From Bradyrhizobium symbiodeficiens (lineage in GTDB: Bacteria > Pseudomonadota > Alphaproteobacteria > Rhizobiales > Xanthobacteraceae), in assembly GCF_002266465.3 (NCBI RefSeq), contig NZ_CP029427.2:4404501-4468500 (forward strand): DNA of 64,000 nt, written 5' to 3'. Position numbers and translations under genes: made by a program. Below, one piece after another: positions 18,069 to 27,226 of this stretch (position 1 is the stretch's first letter; each line of letters opens with the position of its first letter). The notes under the pieces were generated by a model. The model saw only the letters and a program-made list of their open reading frames with translations. It had not been told where the DNA came from and ran no database searches.

Positions 18069-18835
18069 ATGAGCACCGCCTTGTTCGACCTGTCCGGCCG
18101 CACCGCCCTCGTGACCGGCTCCTCCGCGGACTCGGCCGCGCCATCGCCGAAGGCATGGCCAAGGCCGGCGCCAAAATCATCGTCAACGGCGTCGATCCCA
18201 AGCGCGTCGAGCAAGCCGTCGCCGAGTTCCGTGCCTTCGGTCATCTGGCCGAAGGCGCAGCCTTTGACGTCACCGACGAGCCCGCCATCGTCGCCGCCTT
18301 CGAGCGCTTCGACCGCGAAGGAATCGAGGTCGACATTCTCGTCAACAACGCCGGCATTCAGCACCGCAAGCCGCTGGTCGAGTTCACCACCGACGAATGG
18401 CGCAAGGTGATCGAGACCGACCTCACCAGCGCTTTCGTGATCGGCCGCGAGGCCGGCAAGCGCATGATCCCGCGCAAGCACGGCAAGATCATCAATATCG
18501 GCTCGCTCGGCAGCGAGCTTGCGCGTCCCACCATCGCGCCCTACACGGCGGCAAAAGGCGGTATCAAGAACCTGACCCGCTCGATGGCGGTGGAATGGGC
18601 CCAGCACGGCATCCAGGCCAATGCGATCGGCCCCGGCTACATGCTCACCGACATGAACGAGGCGCTGGTCAACAACACCGATTTCAACAATTGGCTGATG
18701 GGCCGCATCCCCAGCAAGCGCTGGGGCAAGCCGGACGAGCTGGTGGGCGCGGCAATCTTCCTGGCGTCGGACGCCTCGACCTATGTCAACGGCCAGATCA
18801 TCTATGTCGATGGCGGCATGATCGCCGCGATGTGA
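18069..18835 (+). pseudogene. Frameshifted SDR, gluconate 5-dehydrogenase-like
   Basis: A short-chain dehydrogenase of about 255 residues whose reading frame is broken once. The first 20 codons (MSTALFDLSGRTALVTGSS) are in one frame, and the rest from about 18133, including the catalytic Ser and YTAAK motif, is in another. Restoring one C in the run at about 18122-18126 gives the expected TGSSRGLGRAIAEGM cofactor loop, so a single-base deletion explains it. Everything downstream is intact and well conserved, so this may be a sequencing error or a very recent mutation. The place between dehydratase and idonate dehydrogenase fits a gluconate 5-dehydrogenase (IdnO-like). Confidence 0.82.
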
Positions 18836-18855
18836 TCGCAAACAGGGAGCAAGCC

Positions 18856-19887
18856 ATGCGCGCCGTCGTCATCCACGCCCCGAAGGATCTGCGGATCGAC
18901 AACTACCCCGATCCGGCCCCCGGCCCAGGCGAGGTCCGCGTCAAGATCGCCAATGGCGGCATCTGCGGCTCCGATTTGCACTACTACCACCACGGTGGTT
19001 TCGGCGTCGTGCGCATCCAGCAGCCGATGGCGCTGGGGCACGAGATCGCCGGCGTCGTGGCGGCCGTCGGCGACGGCGTCACAGGCGTGAAATCAGGCAC
19101 GCGCGTTGCGGTCAATCCGAGCAGGCCTTGCGGGGCGTGCCTGCATTGCCAGGAAGGCATGCGCAACCAGTGCCTGGACATGCGCTTCCTCGGCAGCGCG
19201 ATGCGTTTTCCCCATGTGCAGGGCGGCTTCCGCGAGTTCATCACCGTCGATGCCACGCAAGCCGTACCGATTGCGGACAAGCTCTCGCTGGCGGAGGCTG
19301 CGGTCGCCGAACCGCTCGCGGTGTGCCTGCATGCCGGCAGGCAGGCCGGTCCCCTGCTCGGCAAGCGCGTGCTGATCACCGGTTGCGGCCCGATCGGCGC
19401 GCTGATGATTTTGGTCTCGCGCTTCGGCGGTGCGGCCGAGATCGTGGTGACTGACGTGGCCGACGCGCCACTGGCCGTCGCCAAAAAGCTCGGCGCGACG
19501 CACGCCATCAACGTCGCGACGAACGCCAATGCGCTCGATCCCTGGCGCGCCGGCAAGGGCGTGTTCGACACGCTGTTCGAAGCTTCCGGCAATCAGGCCG
19601 CGCTGCGCACAGCTCTCGACGTGCTCAGGCCCGGCGCGACGCTGGTGCAGCTCGGCCTCGGCGGCGAGATGACGCTGCCGATCAACACCATCGTCGCCAA
19701 GGAATTGCAGCTGCGCGGCACCTTCCGCTTCGATCCCGAGTTCGAGCTAGCGGTGCGGCTGATGGGCGAAGGCCTGATCGACGTCAAGCCGCTGATCACG
19801 GCGACCATGCCGTTCGAGAACGCGGTCGCCGCCTTCGAGCTCGCCAGCGACCGCTCGCAATCGATGAAGGTCCAGCTTACCTTCTAG
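18856..19887 (+). CDS. idnD: L-idonate 5-dehydrogenase
   Basis: A 343-residue zinc-dependent medium-chain dehydrogenase. The catalytic zinc site is seen in NGGICGSDLHYYHHGG and LGHEIAG, the structural zinc cysteines in PCGACLHCQEGMRNQC, and the NAD(P) Rossmann loop in GCGPIGAL. This pattern and the neighbouring SDR fit L-idonate 5-dehydrogenase, which oxidises idonate to 5-ketogluconate for reduction to gluconate by an IdnO-type enzyme. ATG at 18856 lies 20 bp after the SDR stop, behind AGGGAG. It is the last gene of the operon. Confidence 0.85.
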   Translation: MRAVVIHAPKDLRIDNYPDPAPGPGEVRVKIANGGICGSDLHYYHHGGFGVVRIQQPMALGHEIAGVVAAVGDGVTGVKSGTRVAVNPSRPCGACLHCQEGMRNQCLDMRFLGSAMRFPHVQGGFREFITVDATQAVPIADKLSLAEAAVAEPLAVCLHAGRQAGPLLGKRVLITGCGPIGALMILVSRFGGAAEIVVTDVADAPLAVAKKLGATHAINVATNANALDPWRAGKGVFDTLFEASGNQAALRTALDVLRPGATLVQLGLGGEMTLPINTIVAKELQLRGTFRFDPEFELAVRLMGEGLIDVKPLITATMPFENAVAAFELASDRSQSMKVQLTF

Positions 19888-20794
19888 CGGCGTCGGTGGC
19901 CTGCTGGCTCTCGACCAGCCGGTCCTTGACCAGCCGCACAGCGCCGCGCTTCCAGGAATAGTCCGCGCCAAGGCGCAAGCCGCTGTCGCCGCGCGCCAGC
20001 ACCGCGCCGGTGCTGGCATCACGAACCTGGAAGCCGAGCGTGTATTCGGTGCGGCTGACGCGGCGCACCACGCCGATCAGTGACTGATCAGCACCGAGTC
20101 CTTTCGCAATCGCAGCCTCGCATCCGCCGCAGTCACGCAGCGCGCCCGCCGTCGCCGCCTCCCGGCCAACATCGACGATCCGGTAACGGCCGGAATGGCC
20201 GAGCGCCTCACGCACGCCGCCGGTGACCTCGGCGAGGTATGATGCGTCCGACGCGGCTAACGCGCCCACCGAGGCCGCGGTCGTATCCTCGAGCTCGAAC
20301 TCGAACACTGCCAACGTCACGGGCGCGGGCGTCGCAAGCGCCGCCATGACCTCGCGGGAGACGAATATCTCCGCGCGCTCCCAGGATTCGTCGTTGTCGC
20401 CGCGGAACGTGTAGAGCTTGTCCATCACGAGCTTCCTGGTGCCGACGTCGATCACCGCGACCTTGGCCCACTGCACCAGCGTGCTCGTCTTCTGGATGCC
20501 ACCGACGACCTTGAACGCGGCGCCGTCCTTTGCCGAGGGCACCAGCCGATAGCGCCCGCCCTCCCCGATGTCCCGCCTGAGCGCGGCCATGAATGCCGAT
20601 AGCCGCCGCTCATGGGCTGCGGTCTGATTGGCCGGCTCGGCCGACGTATCGGTATAGCTGAAATCGTCCATGGCGACGCCGATAGCCGCCTCGGCCGCAG
20701 CCGGCGAGCAGGACAGGACCACCAGGAGAACAGCCGAGAGAGCCAGCCGGGAGAAGGGCATGCGCGGTGCCTCGCGAGATGGAGCAGTGCGCAA
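19877..20794 (-). CDS. Secreted protein with two related domains
   Basis: A 305-residue exported protein, about 294 residues if translation begins at the second Met, with a signal peptide ending near AEAA. The rest consists of two similar halves, each beginning with a beta strand plus acidic stretch (VAMDDFSYTD and LAVFEFELED) and continuing to GRYRLV or GRYRIV, then a hydrophobic and a charged block. This looks like the DUF2380/DUF3280 type of domain, related in layout to CsgG/TolB-N-like periplasmic modules, but I cannot assign a function. It overlaps the idonate dehydrogenase end by 11 bp and is divergent from the two-component operon at 20955. Confidence 0.7.
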   Translation of the reverse strand: MRTAPSREAPRMPFSRLALSAVLLVVLSCSPAAAEAAIGVAMDDFSYTDTSAEPANQTAAHERRLSAFMAALRRDIGEGGRYRLVPSAKDGAAFKVVGGIQKTSTLVQWAKVAVIDVGTRKLVMDKLYTFRGDNDESWERAEIFVSREVMAALATPAPVTLAVFEFELEDTTAASVGALAASDASYLAEVTGGVREALGHSGRYRIVDVGREAATAGALRDCGGCEAAIAKGLGADQSLIGVVRRVSRTEYTLGFQVRDASTGAVLARGDSGLRLGADYSWKRGAVRLVKDRLVESQQATDAARR

Positions 20795-20954
20795 ATCTCG
20801 GCGGCCGCCCTCGGCCTGGCAACGGGGAGCATCCCGGCGAGCGCCGGGAAAATTTCACGCCATTGCACTGCAGTAAAGCCTGGCGCTATCCGAGGCCGGC
20901 GTTCTGCCGTTTAATGCGGCGGCGACAAACCCGTTCGCGCAAGGTGCCCGCCCG

Positions 20955-22337
20955 ATGTGGAACCGCCCGAGATTCGACCTCAAGGTCCGCTTGACGTTGC
21001 GCGTGGCCGCGATATCGGCCGCCTGCTTCGCCGCAATCTCCGCCTATTTCCTGATCACGGCCGATCGCGAGGCTCATGCGCGCATCGATAGCATCGCGGC
21101 GATCGTGGCGAAGTCGCTGGAGCTGCAACAGGGCAAGATCCAGTGGGCGGCGAGCCCGCGCGACTTTCCCAACCTCGATCCCGTCGCGGCCTATGTGATG
21201 ACGCCCGGCCTCTGTCTGGCATTTCGTGGCCCGAGCGGCGAGATGCTGCAGCGGTTCTGCAGCGGTGCGCCTGCCCCGGCGAGCCCGTCGCCGCAGGTCT
21301 TCGCGGCCTTCTATCGCAGCCTGTTCGATCCCGGCCGCGAAGCGACACGGCCTGTGATCGTACGCGGAACCAGGCTTGGCGAGACCGTGGTCTCGGTCGA
21401 TCCGGCGGTGCAGACGGCGGAGGCCTGGCACGAGGCCGGCCGGCTGATGATTGCGCTTGCGATCGCGCTGCCGCTGTTGTGCTTGCTGGTCTACGCCGCG
21501 CTGGCGCGCGCGCTGCGGCCGACTCGTCTGATCCGCACCGGCCTCGAGCGGATCGCCGCCAACGACCTCTCGGCGCGGCTGCCGCCGTTCGATCTCGCCG
21601 AACTCTCCGCGATCCGCGACGGCTTCAACCATCTCGCCGAAAGCCTCGACAATGCGCTCGCCGAACGCAGCGAGCTGACGCGCAAGCTGATCGCGCTGCA
21701 GGACGACGAGCGCCGCCATCTGGCGCGCGAGCTTCACGACGAGTTCGGCCAGTCGCTCGCCGCCATCCGCGCGCTGGCCTCCTCCGCCCGCCAGACCGCG
21801 GTGCAGGACTGCCCCGCTTTGCTTTCCGAGTGCGACGGTATCGCGCGGACAGCGACCGGCATGATGGAGACGCTGCGCGGCACACTGTTCCGGCTGCGCC
21901 CGCCCGACGTCGAGGAGCTCGGGCTGGTTGCGAGCCTGGAAGGCCTCGTCGCGGGCTGGAACGGACGCAGCCGCGGCGAGACGCGCTTTTCGATTCGATT
22001 CGACGGCGCGTTCGAGACCCTGCCCGCCGCCATCAGCGCCAACCTATACCGCATCGTCCAGGAGGCGCTCACCAACGCCGCCAAGCATGCCGGCGCCACC
22101 AAGGTCGACCTGCATCTGACGATGGCGGCAAACGAGATCGCGCTTGCCATCGACGACGACGGCCGGCCGAACGATGCCTCCAGCAAATCCGGCATGGGCC
22201 TGCTCGGCATGCGCGAGCGCGTGGCGGCCTTGCGCGGCCGGATGAGCTTCGAAGTCGGCGCCAACGGCGGCTCGGCGCTGCGCGTCGTCATTCCGCTCAC
22301 CGCTGCCGAGCGACACCCGCTGGGGCAAGCGGCATGA
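20955..22337 (+). CDS. Sensor histidine kinase, HisKA_3 (NarX/UhpB) type
   Basis: A 460-residue membrane sensor. The N-terminus has a transmembrane helix (about 15-33), a periplasmic loop of about 130 residues with two Cys (about 82 and 97), a second helix, a HAMP region (ARALRPTRLIRTGLERIAANDL), then a HisKA_3 domain with acceptor His in ERRHLARELHDEFGQSL and an HATPase ending in MGLLGMRERVAAL. It overlaps the response regulator gene by 4 bp. A periplasmic cue is likely, and the divergent secreted two-domain protein is a candidate partner. Confidence 0.92.
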   Translation: MWNRPRFDLKVRLTLRVAAISAACFAAISAYFLITADREAHARIDSIAAIVAKSLELQQGKIQWAASPRDFPNLDPVAAYVMTPGLCLAFRGPSGEMLQRFCSGAPAPASPSPQVFAAFYRSLFDPGREATRPVIVRGTRLGETVVSVDPAVQTAEAWHEAGRLMIALAIALPLLCLLVYAALARALRPTRLIRTGLERIAANDLSARLPPFDLAELSAIRDGFNHLAESLDNALAERSELTRKLIALQDDERRHLARELHDEFGQSLAAIRALASSARQTAVQDCPALLSECDGIARTATGMMETLRGTLFRLRPPDVEELGLVASLEGLVAGWNGRSRGETRFSIRFDGAFETLPAAISANLYRIVQEALTNAAKHAGATKVDLHLTMAANEIALAIDDDGRPNDASSKSGMGLLGMRERVAALRGRMSFEVGANGGSALRVVIPLTAAERHPLGQAA

Positions 22338-22996
22338 GCGCGGCCGATGCCTCTATCCTGCTGGTCGACGACCATTCCGTGGTCCGCGAGGGCTATCGCT
22401 CCGTGCTGCAGAAGCAGCCGGGCCTGCGCGTCATCGCCGAAGCCGCCGACGGCGAGGAGGCCTATCGTCTGTACAAATCCGAGGCACCCGACCTCGTCAT
22501 CATGGATTTGAGCATGCCCGGCATCGGCGGCATCGAGGCCGTCAGGCGGATCCGGCAGTGGGACAAGGGCGCAAGGATCCTCATCTTCACCATGCATCAG
22601 AATGCGGGCTTCGCCGTGCAGGCGATCCGCGCCGGCGCCAGGGGTTACGTCACCAAGACCAGCCCGCCGGAAACGCTGGTGCGGGCCGTGATGGACGTGC
22701 TCGCCGGCAAGATCGCCATCAGCCCCGACATCGACCACGAGCTGGCGCTGAGCCGGCTCGGCGGCGAAAGCTCGGCCGCCGACGTCCTCACCGCCCGCGA
22801 GTTCGAGGTGCTGCGGCTGCTGCTCGCCGAGAAGACCACCGACGAGATTGCGGAGACGCTGCACGTCAGCCCGAAGACGGTGGCGAACCTGCATTCCCTG
22901 ATCAAGGACAAGCTCGGCGTCGGCTCCGACATCGAGCTGGTCCGCCTCGCGTTGCGCCAGGGACTGTTGACGGAGCCCGATCTCGGCGAGGCCTGA
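22334..22996 (+). CDS. NarL/LuxR-type response regulator
   Basis: A 220-residue regulator with a receiver domain (ILLVDDHSVVREGY, acceptor Asp in LVIMDLSMPG, conserved Lys in YVTKTS) and a C-terminal LuxR-type helix-turn-helix (LTAREFEVLRLLLAEKTTDEIA then HVSPKTVANLHS). It overlaps the kinase gene (ATGA), so it is the cognate partner. Targets are unknown; the divergent gene at 19877-20794 is the nearest candidate. Confidence 0.94.
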   Translation: MSAADASILLVDDHSVVREGYRSVLQKQPGLRVIAEAADGEEAYRLYKSEAPDLVIMDLSMPGIGGIEAVRRIRQWDKGARILIFTMHQNAGFAVQAIRAGARGYVTKTSPPETLVRAVMDVLAGKIAISPDIDHELALSRLGGESSAADVLTAREFEVLRLLLAEKTTDEIAETLHVSPKTVANLHSLIKDKLGVGSDIELVRLALRQGLLTEPDLGEA

Positions 22997-23010
22997 TCGC
23001 GCACCTGCCG

Positions 23011-23973
23011 TTAAGGCGCAAGATTCGTTCCGTCAGGCGCAAATGCCTCAACCATATCGCCGATCCTGAACGACATCATGTCACGGCCGACGAGCAGAGG
23101 TCCTTTATAAGTCGCGCGTGTGCGCAGGATCAGCGGCTCTTCCGGAATGTCGGGCGCAGGCTTCACCGTTCCGAACACGATGTGGGAGTAAACGGCGAGT
23201 TTCGGCCTCGCGGTCGCAAAGATCCGGCCGGCCTCCTCGGGCGAGGTGTGGTGCGCCTGAATGTCCTTGTAGACAGGATTTTTGACCAACAGCTCCGGCT
23301 CGATCACCGCGACCTCGTGGATCAGCAGATCGGCGCCTTCGGCCGCCTTCGCGATCCGCTCGTCATATTTGGTGTCGCCCGACAGCACGACCTTGTGGCC
23401 GCCATATTCGACGACGTAACCGAACGACGGCTTGATCTTCTCGCCGTGATTGACCTCGATCGCGGTGACCTTGACGCCGTTGCTGTCGTAGACGGTCCCG
23501 GCCTCGATATCCTTTGCGGCAAATGTGATCCCGACGGGATCGAGGTGCTCGTCATCGATACGAATGCGGATGTCGTCCGCAAAGGCCTTCGTCAGGTTCT
23601 CCGTCATCGCAACGGTGCCCTTGGGTCCGTAGAGCTTCATCGGTCCCTTGCGGGACGCCCAGGGCGTGGCGAGCCAGCCGGTCAACCACATGTCGGGAAG
23701 GCCGACGAGGTGGTCGGAATGCAGATGGGTGATGAAATTGGCGGTGATCGCGCCGAGCGGGATCTTCAGCTTGTAGAGCTGCATGGTCGAGCCGCGGCCA
23801 AGATCAAACAGCAGCTTCTCGCTCCCCGCCTCCACCAATGTCGACGCACTGAAGCTCGTCGGCCGGGGCGTCGGCACGCCGGTGCCGAGCAGCGTGACCT
23901 TCATCGGTTCGGCCAAAGTCGGGGTACTGAACGCGAGCAGCACGAGGCCTGCCCTCACGAGGGTTGTGAGCAT
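23011..23973 (-). CDS. Secreted MBL-fold metallo-hydrolase
   Basis: A 320-residue metallo-beta-lactamase-fold hydrolase with a signal peptide (about residues 1-21). The metal site is clear: THLHSDHLVGLPD (HxHxDH), later SGDTKYDERI and a His in VYSHIVFG. The layout resembles the RNase Z/arylsulfatase-like subgroup of MBL proteins, but export makes tRNA processing unlikely; a periplasmic esterase or sulfatase is more plausible. GAAGGAAAG precedes the start. It lies 45 bp upstream of nothing related on either side. Confidence 0.88.
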   Translation of the reverse strand: MLTTLVRAGLVLLAFSTPTLAEPMKVTLLGTGVPTPRPTSFSASTLVEAGSEKLLFDLGRGSTMQLYKLKIPLGAITANFITHLHSDHLVGLPDMWLTGWLATPWASRKGPMKLYGPKGTVAMTENLTKAFADDIRIRIDDEHLDPVGITFAAKDIEAGTVYDSNGVKVTAIEVNHGEKIKPSFGYVVEYGGHKVVLSGDTKYDERIAKAAEGADLLIHEVAVIEPELLVKNPVYKDIQAHHTSPEEAGRIFATARPKLAVYSHIVFGTVKPAPDIPEEPLILRTRATYKGPLLVGRDMMSFRIGDMVEAFAPDGTNLAP

Positions 23974-24018
23974 GTCTTTCTTTCCTTCGATGTCAGATCA
24001 TTGCCGTGCGGCCGCGGA

Positions 24019-25002
24019 TCATTCGCGCGCGATCACCTGGTCCAGCCACGCGCAGTTGAGTGGCGGCACGCGGGGATCGGCGACGCGCACGCCGCGCGCT
24101 GCTGCATCGAGCCGCATGTCACGCAGGCGCTTGCGCTGCTCTTCCGGCATATGAAGCCGCTCGTGACCCCACAGCGACGGCCCATCGAACGTCTCATGCG
24201 GCTGCCAGGTCTCGGGATCGATCACGCGCGCGCCCCAGCCATACTCGATGAAGAAGCCTGAGGGGGTGTTCACGTAGAACGAGGTCATGTGGTCGTTGGT
24301 GTGCCGGCCCAGCGTATAGGCGATACGGCCCTCGTCCAGCTGCGCGAGGTCGTAGCCTTGGCCAACATCGTCGAGGCTGCCGAGCTCGACCATGAAGTGA
24401 TGCATTGCCTTGCGCCCCGAGCCGACCATCGCAAAGCTGTGGTGGCGGCCGTTGACGTGGAAGAAATACAGCCCATAGGGCTTCAATCCGAAATCCGAGA
24501 CGTGGAAGCCGAGCACGTCGCGGTAGAACGGCAACAGCGGCTCGACATCCTCCACATTGAGCACGACATGCCCCATGCCGAGCGCGCCGGTGCGAAATCC
24601 CGAGATGGGCCGGCCCGGCTTGAACGGCTCGCTCGCAAGCTCCGGCTTGCAGAAGGCCTCGAGCCGGTTGCCGGCGGGATCGGCAAACGCGATCAGCTCG
24701 GCGACATGCCGCTCGTCGGCAAGCGCGCGCGAGCCGCGCGTCACCTTGACGCCATGACTTTCCAGCCGCGCGGCCAGTTGGTCCAGGGCGGTCAAGGACG
24801 GAACTTCCCAGCCCATCACCGCAAGGCCCGCGTCGCTGTTGCCGTCGACGATCAGCCGCTGCTTGCGATCGTCCATGCGGAAGGCGCGCATCTTGCCGCC
24901 GCGATCGACCTGTTGCATGCCGAGCAGCCCTGTCGCCATCCGACCCCACTGGTCGAGCTGCGATGAGTTGATCCCGATATAACCGAGCGCGGTGATTTCC
25001 AT
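24019..25002 (-). CDS. Type I extradiol ring-cleavage dioxygenase
   Basis: A 327-residue vicinal-oxygen-chelate dioxygenase of the 2,3-dihydroxybiphenyl 1,2-dioxygenase type, opening catechol rings next to the hydroxyls with Fe(II). Two VOC halves are seen: the N-terminal half lacks metal ligands, and the second supplies them in MGHVVLNVED (His), NDHMTSFYV (His) and GFFIEYGW (Glu). It is divergent from an IclR regulator of the MhpR kind and belongs to the aromatic-acid cluster. The likely substrate is a catechol made by the hydroxylase or P450 nearby. Confidence 0.9.
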   Translation of the reverse strand: MEITALGYIGINSSQLDQWGRMATGLLGMQQVDRGGKMRAFRMDDRKQRLIVDGNSDAGLAVMGWEVPSLTALDQLAARLESHGVKVTRGSRALADERHVAELIAFADPAGNRLEAFCKPELASEPFKPGRPISGFRTGALGMGHVVLNVEDVEPLLPFYRDVLGFHVSDFGLKPYGLYFFHVNGRHHSFAMVGSGRKAMHHFMVELGSLDDVGQGYDLAQLDEGRIAYTLGRHTNDHMTSFYVNTPSGFFIEYGWGARVIDPETWQPHETFDGPSLWGHERLHMPEEQRKRLRDMRLDAAARGVRVADPRVPPLNCAWLDQVIARE

Positions 25003-25146
25003 CGAATTTCTCCCGAAAGCATCGCGTGTGCCGCAATGCGGCGAACTTGATACCGGCCGCCCACGATCTTAACGTGGCGTTCCGCAATCGCTTCGCGTTC
25101 GCAACGATAATCGCGAGACTGTGCGCCACAAGGGAGGAAATGCGAA

Positions 25147-25938
25147 GTGTCCAAGGAGCGGACGGACAAGGCTGTCCCCCGGCAGTCGGAAGGCGTCCGC
25201 GCCTTCAAGCGCGGGCTTGACGTGCTGCGGGAGGTCAACCGCTCGGGGGGCATCCGTGCCGGCGACGTCGCCCGCGCACTCGACCTGCCCCGCCCCACCG
25301 TCTACCGCCTGCTCGAAACGCTGGAGGAACTTGGCTATATCGCCCGCAGTGCCAGCGACGACCGCTTTCGCGTCACCCGGCGCGCGCTGAGCCTCGGCGA
25401 CGGCTACGATCCCGGCGTGGTGATCTGCCAGGCGGCGGCGCCCTATCTCGCCGAGCTCAGCAGGACCCTGGTCTGGCCGGTCGATCTCTCCACGTACGAG
25501 AACGCGGCGATGGTCGTGCAAGAGACCACGCATTCACGCAGCCCGCTCTCGATCGACCGCGGCATGATCGGCAAGCGCCTGCCGATGCTGCGGACCTCCG
25601 CGGGCCGCGCCTATCTCGCCGCCTGCCCCGCCCGCGAGCGCGAACTGATCCTCAATCATTTGCGCCGCATCGACGAGGCCGACGACCGCCCCTTTCTCGA
25701 CGAAGCCCGCCTCGACCGCATGATCGCCGAGACGCAGGCCCGCGGCTATGCGATCCGCAGCGAGGGCGAATTCAATCCCAAGACGGCTTCGATCGCCGTG
25801 CCCATCGTGCGCAACGATGCCGTGTTCGGCTGCATCTCCATCATCTGGATCCGTTCGGCATTGGGAATCGAGGAGGCCGTCGCCACCTTTGTCGAGCCGA
25901 TACGCAGCGCCGCGGCAACCATCGACGTGGGGAGCTGA
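25147..25938 (+). CDS. IclR-family regulator (MhpR-like)
   Basis: A 263-residue regulator with an N-terminal winged helix (AFKRGLDVLREVNRSGGIRA then LDLPRPTVYRLLETLEELGY) and a C-terminal IclR effector domain (PMLRTSAGRAYLA, CISIIWIRSALG). The sequence is close to the MhpR activators of phenylpropionate breakdown. Translation starts at GTG 25147. It is divergent from the extradiol dioxygenase across 144 bp, so it most likely controls that gene and perhaps the whole aromatic cluster. Confidence 0.88.
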   Translation: MSKERTDKAVPRQSEGVRAFKRGLDVLREVNRSGGIRAGDVARALDLPRPTVYRLLETLEELGYIARSASDDRFRVTRRALSLGDGYDPGVVICQAAAPYLAELSRTLVWPVDLSTYENAAMVVQETTHSRSPLSIDRGMIGKRLPMLRTSAGRAYLAACPARERELILNHLRRIDEADDRPFLDEARLDRMIAETQARGYAIRSEGEFNPKTASIAVPIVRNDAVFGCISIIWIRSALGIEEAVATFVEPIRSAAATIDVGS

Positions 25939-25984
25939 ATTGGTGCCTCACTTGGCAGGGGTCGACAATCGCGCCCGGCGTCGG

Positions 25985-27169
25985 CTACGCGCGCACGACC
26001 TGGACCGGTAGAGACGCCAGGCCGCGCAACACGTTGTTCATCGCGAGCACGGGTTCGCCAATCCGGAAACCGGCGACGCGTTCCACGAGAACCTCCAGCA
26101 GCGCCGTCATCTCCAGCCGGGCCAGGTGCAGGCCTGCGCACATGTGCGTGCCGTTGCCGAATCCGAGATGATCGTTGGCACGGCGCTTCACGTCGAACTG
26201 CTCGGGATCCCGCCATTTTCGCTCGTCGCGATTGGCTGACGCGTAGAGCAGCAGTAGCCGGCTGTCGCGCGGGATGGTCACATCGCCAATCGTCGCATCG
26301 GCCACGAGGTGCCGTGTGAACCCGCGGACCGGCGATTCCAGCCGCAATGCCTCGTTGATCGCGTTGGGGATCAGGGCCGGATCGTTTCGGACGAGATCCC
26401 ATTGGGCGGGATGGCGGCCGAACAGCAGGATGAGGTTGGCCGTTGCGAAGATGGTCGTATCCAGACTTGGTCCGAGATAATCCCGCATCAGGACCGGACA
26501 GCGTTCAGCTTCGACCTCGCCCCGATCCGCCGCTGCAAATATCCGGTCGCCCCAGCTGCCGGGCCGCAGACGGGTCCTGATCTCCTCTCCGCCGAGATAG
26601 GCGCGCATATCGTGAACGTCCTCGAGCGCCGCGCACGCTCTATCGTTCATCCCGCCCAGCACATTGAAGGTCGCCGCAGCCCATCGCAACATGCTGCTGC
26701 GGCCGTAATCCTCCAGACCGACGAGTTTCGAGACGATCGTCAGGGGCAGGTGCTGAGCCAGATCGGTGACCGCATCGAACGCGCCGCGGGCGACGAGATC
26801 GTCGATCAGCAGACCGGCCTCCGCCCTGATCTGCGGCGCGATGTCCTCCAGGGCCCGCGGCAGCAAGGGCGCCGCGATGATGGCACGCAACCGGTCATGC
26901 AGAGGCGCATCGCTCGCCAGCGTCGTGCCGCGCGAGATCTCGTTGACATGATCGTTCGCCGCAACCCCCTGGGCCGACGAGAACACGGACGGGTTCCGCA
27001 ACGCTGCTCGGACGTCGTCGAAGCGGGCGACCACATGGAGCCCGTTTCGGGGCAACCAGACCACGGCGCCCAGTTCGCGCAGGGCGCGATAATGCGGATA
27101 TGGGTCATGCAAGACCTCATCGCTGTAGAGATCGACGTCATAGACCGGTTGTCCGGGAACGGCCGGCAT
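25985..27169 (-). CDS. Cytochrome P450
   Basis: A 394-residue soluble bacterial P450. The heme loop FGNGTHMCAGLHLARLE carries the axial Cys about 47 residues from the end, the ExxR pair is seen in NEALRLESPVR, and the oxygen-activating helix reads GPSLDTT rather than the usual AGxDTT. A redox partner gene is not adjacent. It is 57 bp downstream of the binding-protein gene on the same strand (SD GGGAGGA), so the two are probably one operon, divergent from mhpA. An aromatic hydroxylation or O-demethylation substrate is likely but unproven. Confidence 0.93.
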   Translation of the reverse strand: MPAVPGQPVYDVDLYSDEVLHDPYPHYRALRELGAVVWLPRNGLHVVARFDDVRAALRNPSVFSSAQGVAANDHVNEISRGTTLASDAPLHDRLRAIIAAPLLPRALEDIAPQIRAEAGLLIDDLVARGAFDAVTDLAQHLPLTIVSKLVGLEDYGRSSMLRWAAATFNVLGGMNDRACAALEDVHDMRAYLGGEEIRTRLRPGSWGDRIFAAADRGEVEAERCPVLMRDYLGPSLDTTIFATANLILLFGRHPAQWDLVRNDPALIPNAINEALRLESPVRGFTRHLVADATIGDVTIPRDSRLLLLYASANRDERKWRDPEQFDVKRRANDHLGFGNGTHMCAGLHLARLEMTALLEVLVERVAGFRIGEPVLAMNNVLRGLASLPVQVVRA

Positions 27170-27226
27170 CCTCTATCCTCCCTGATCAGCCAAGAGCATG
27201 CCTCGGGGCACGCCTCCGGGCATGCC

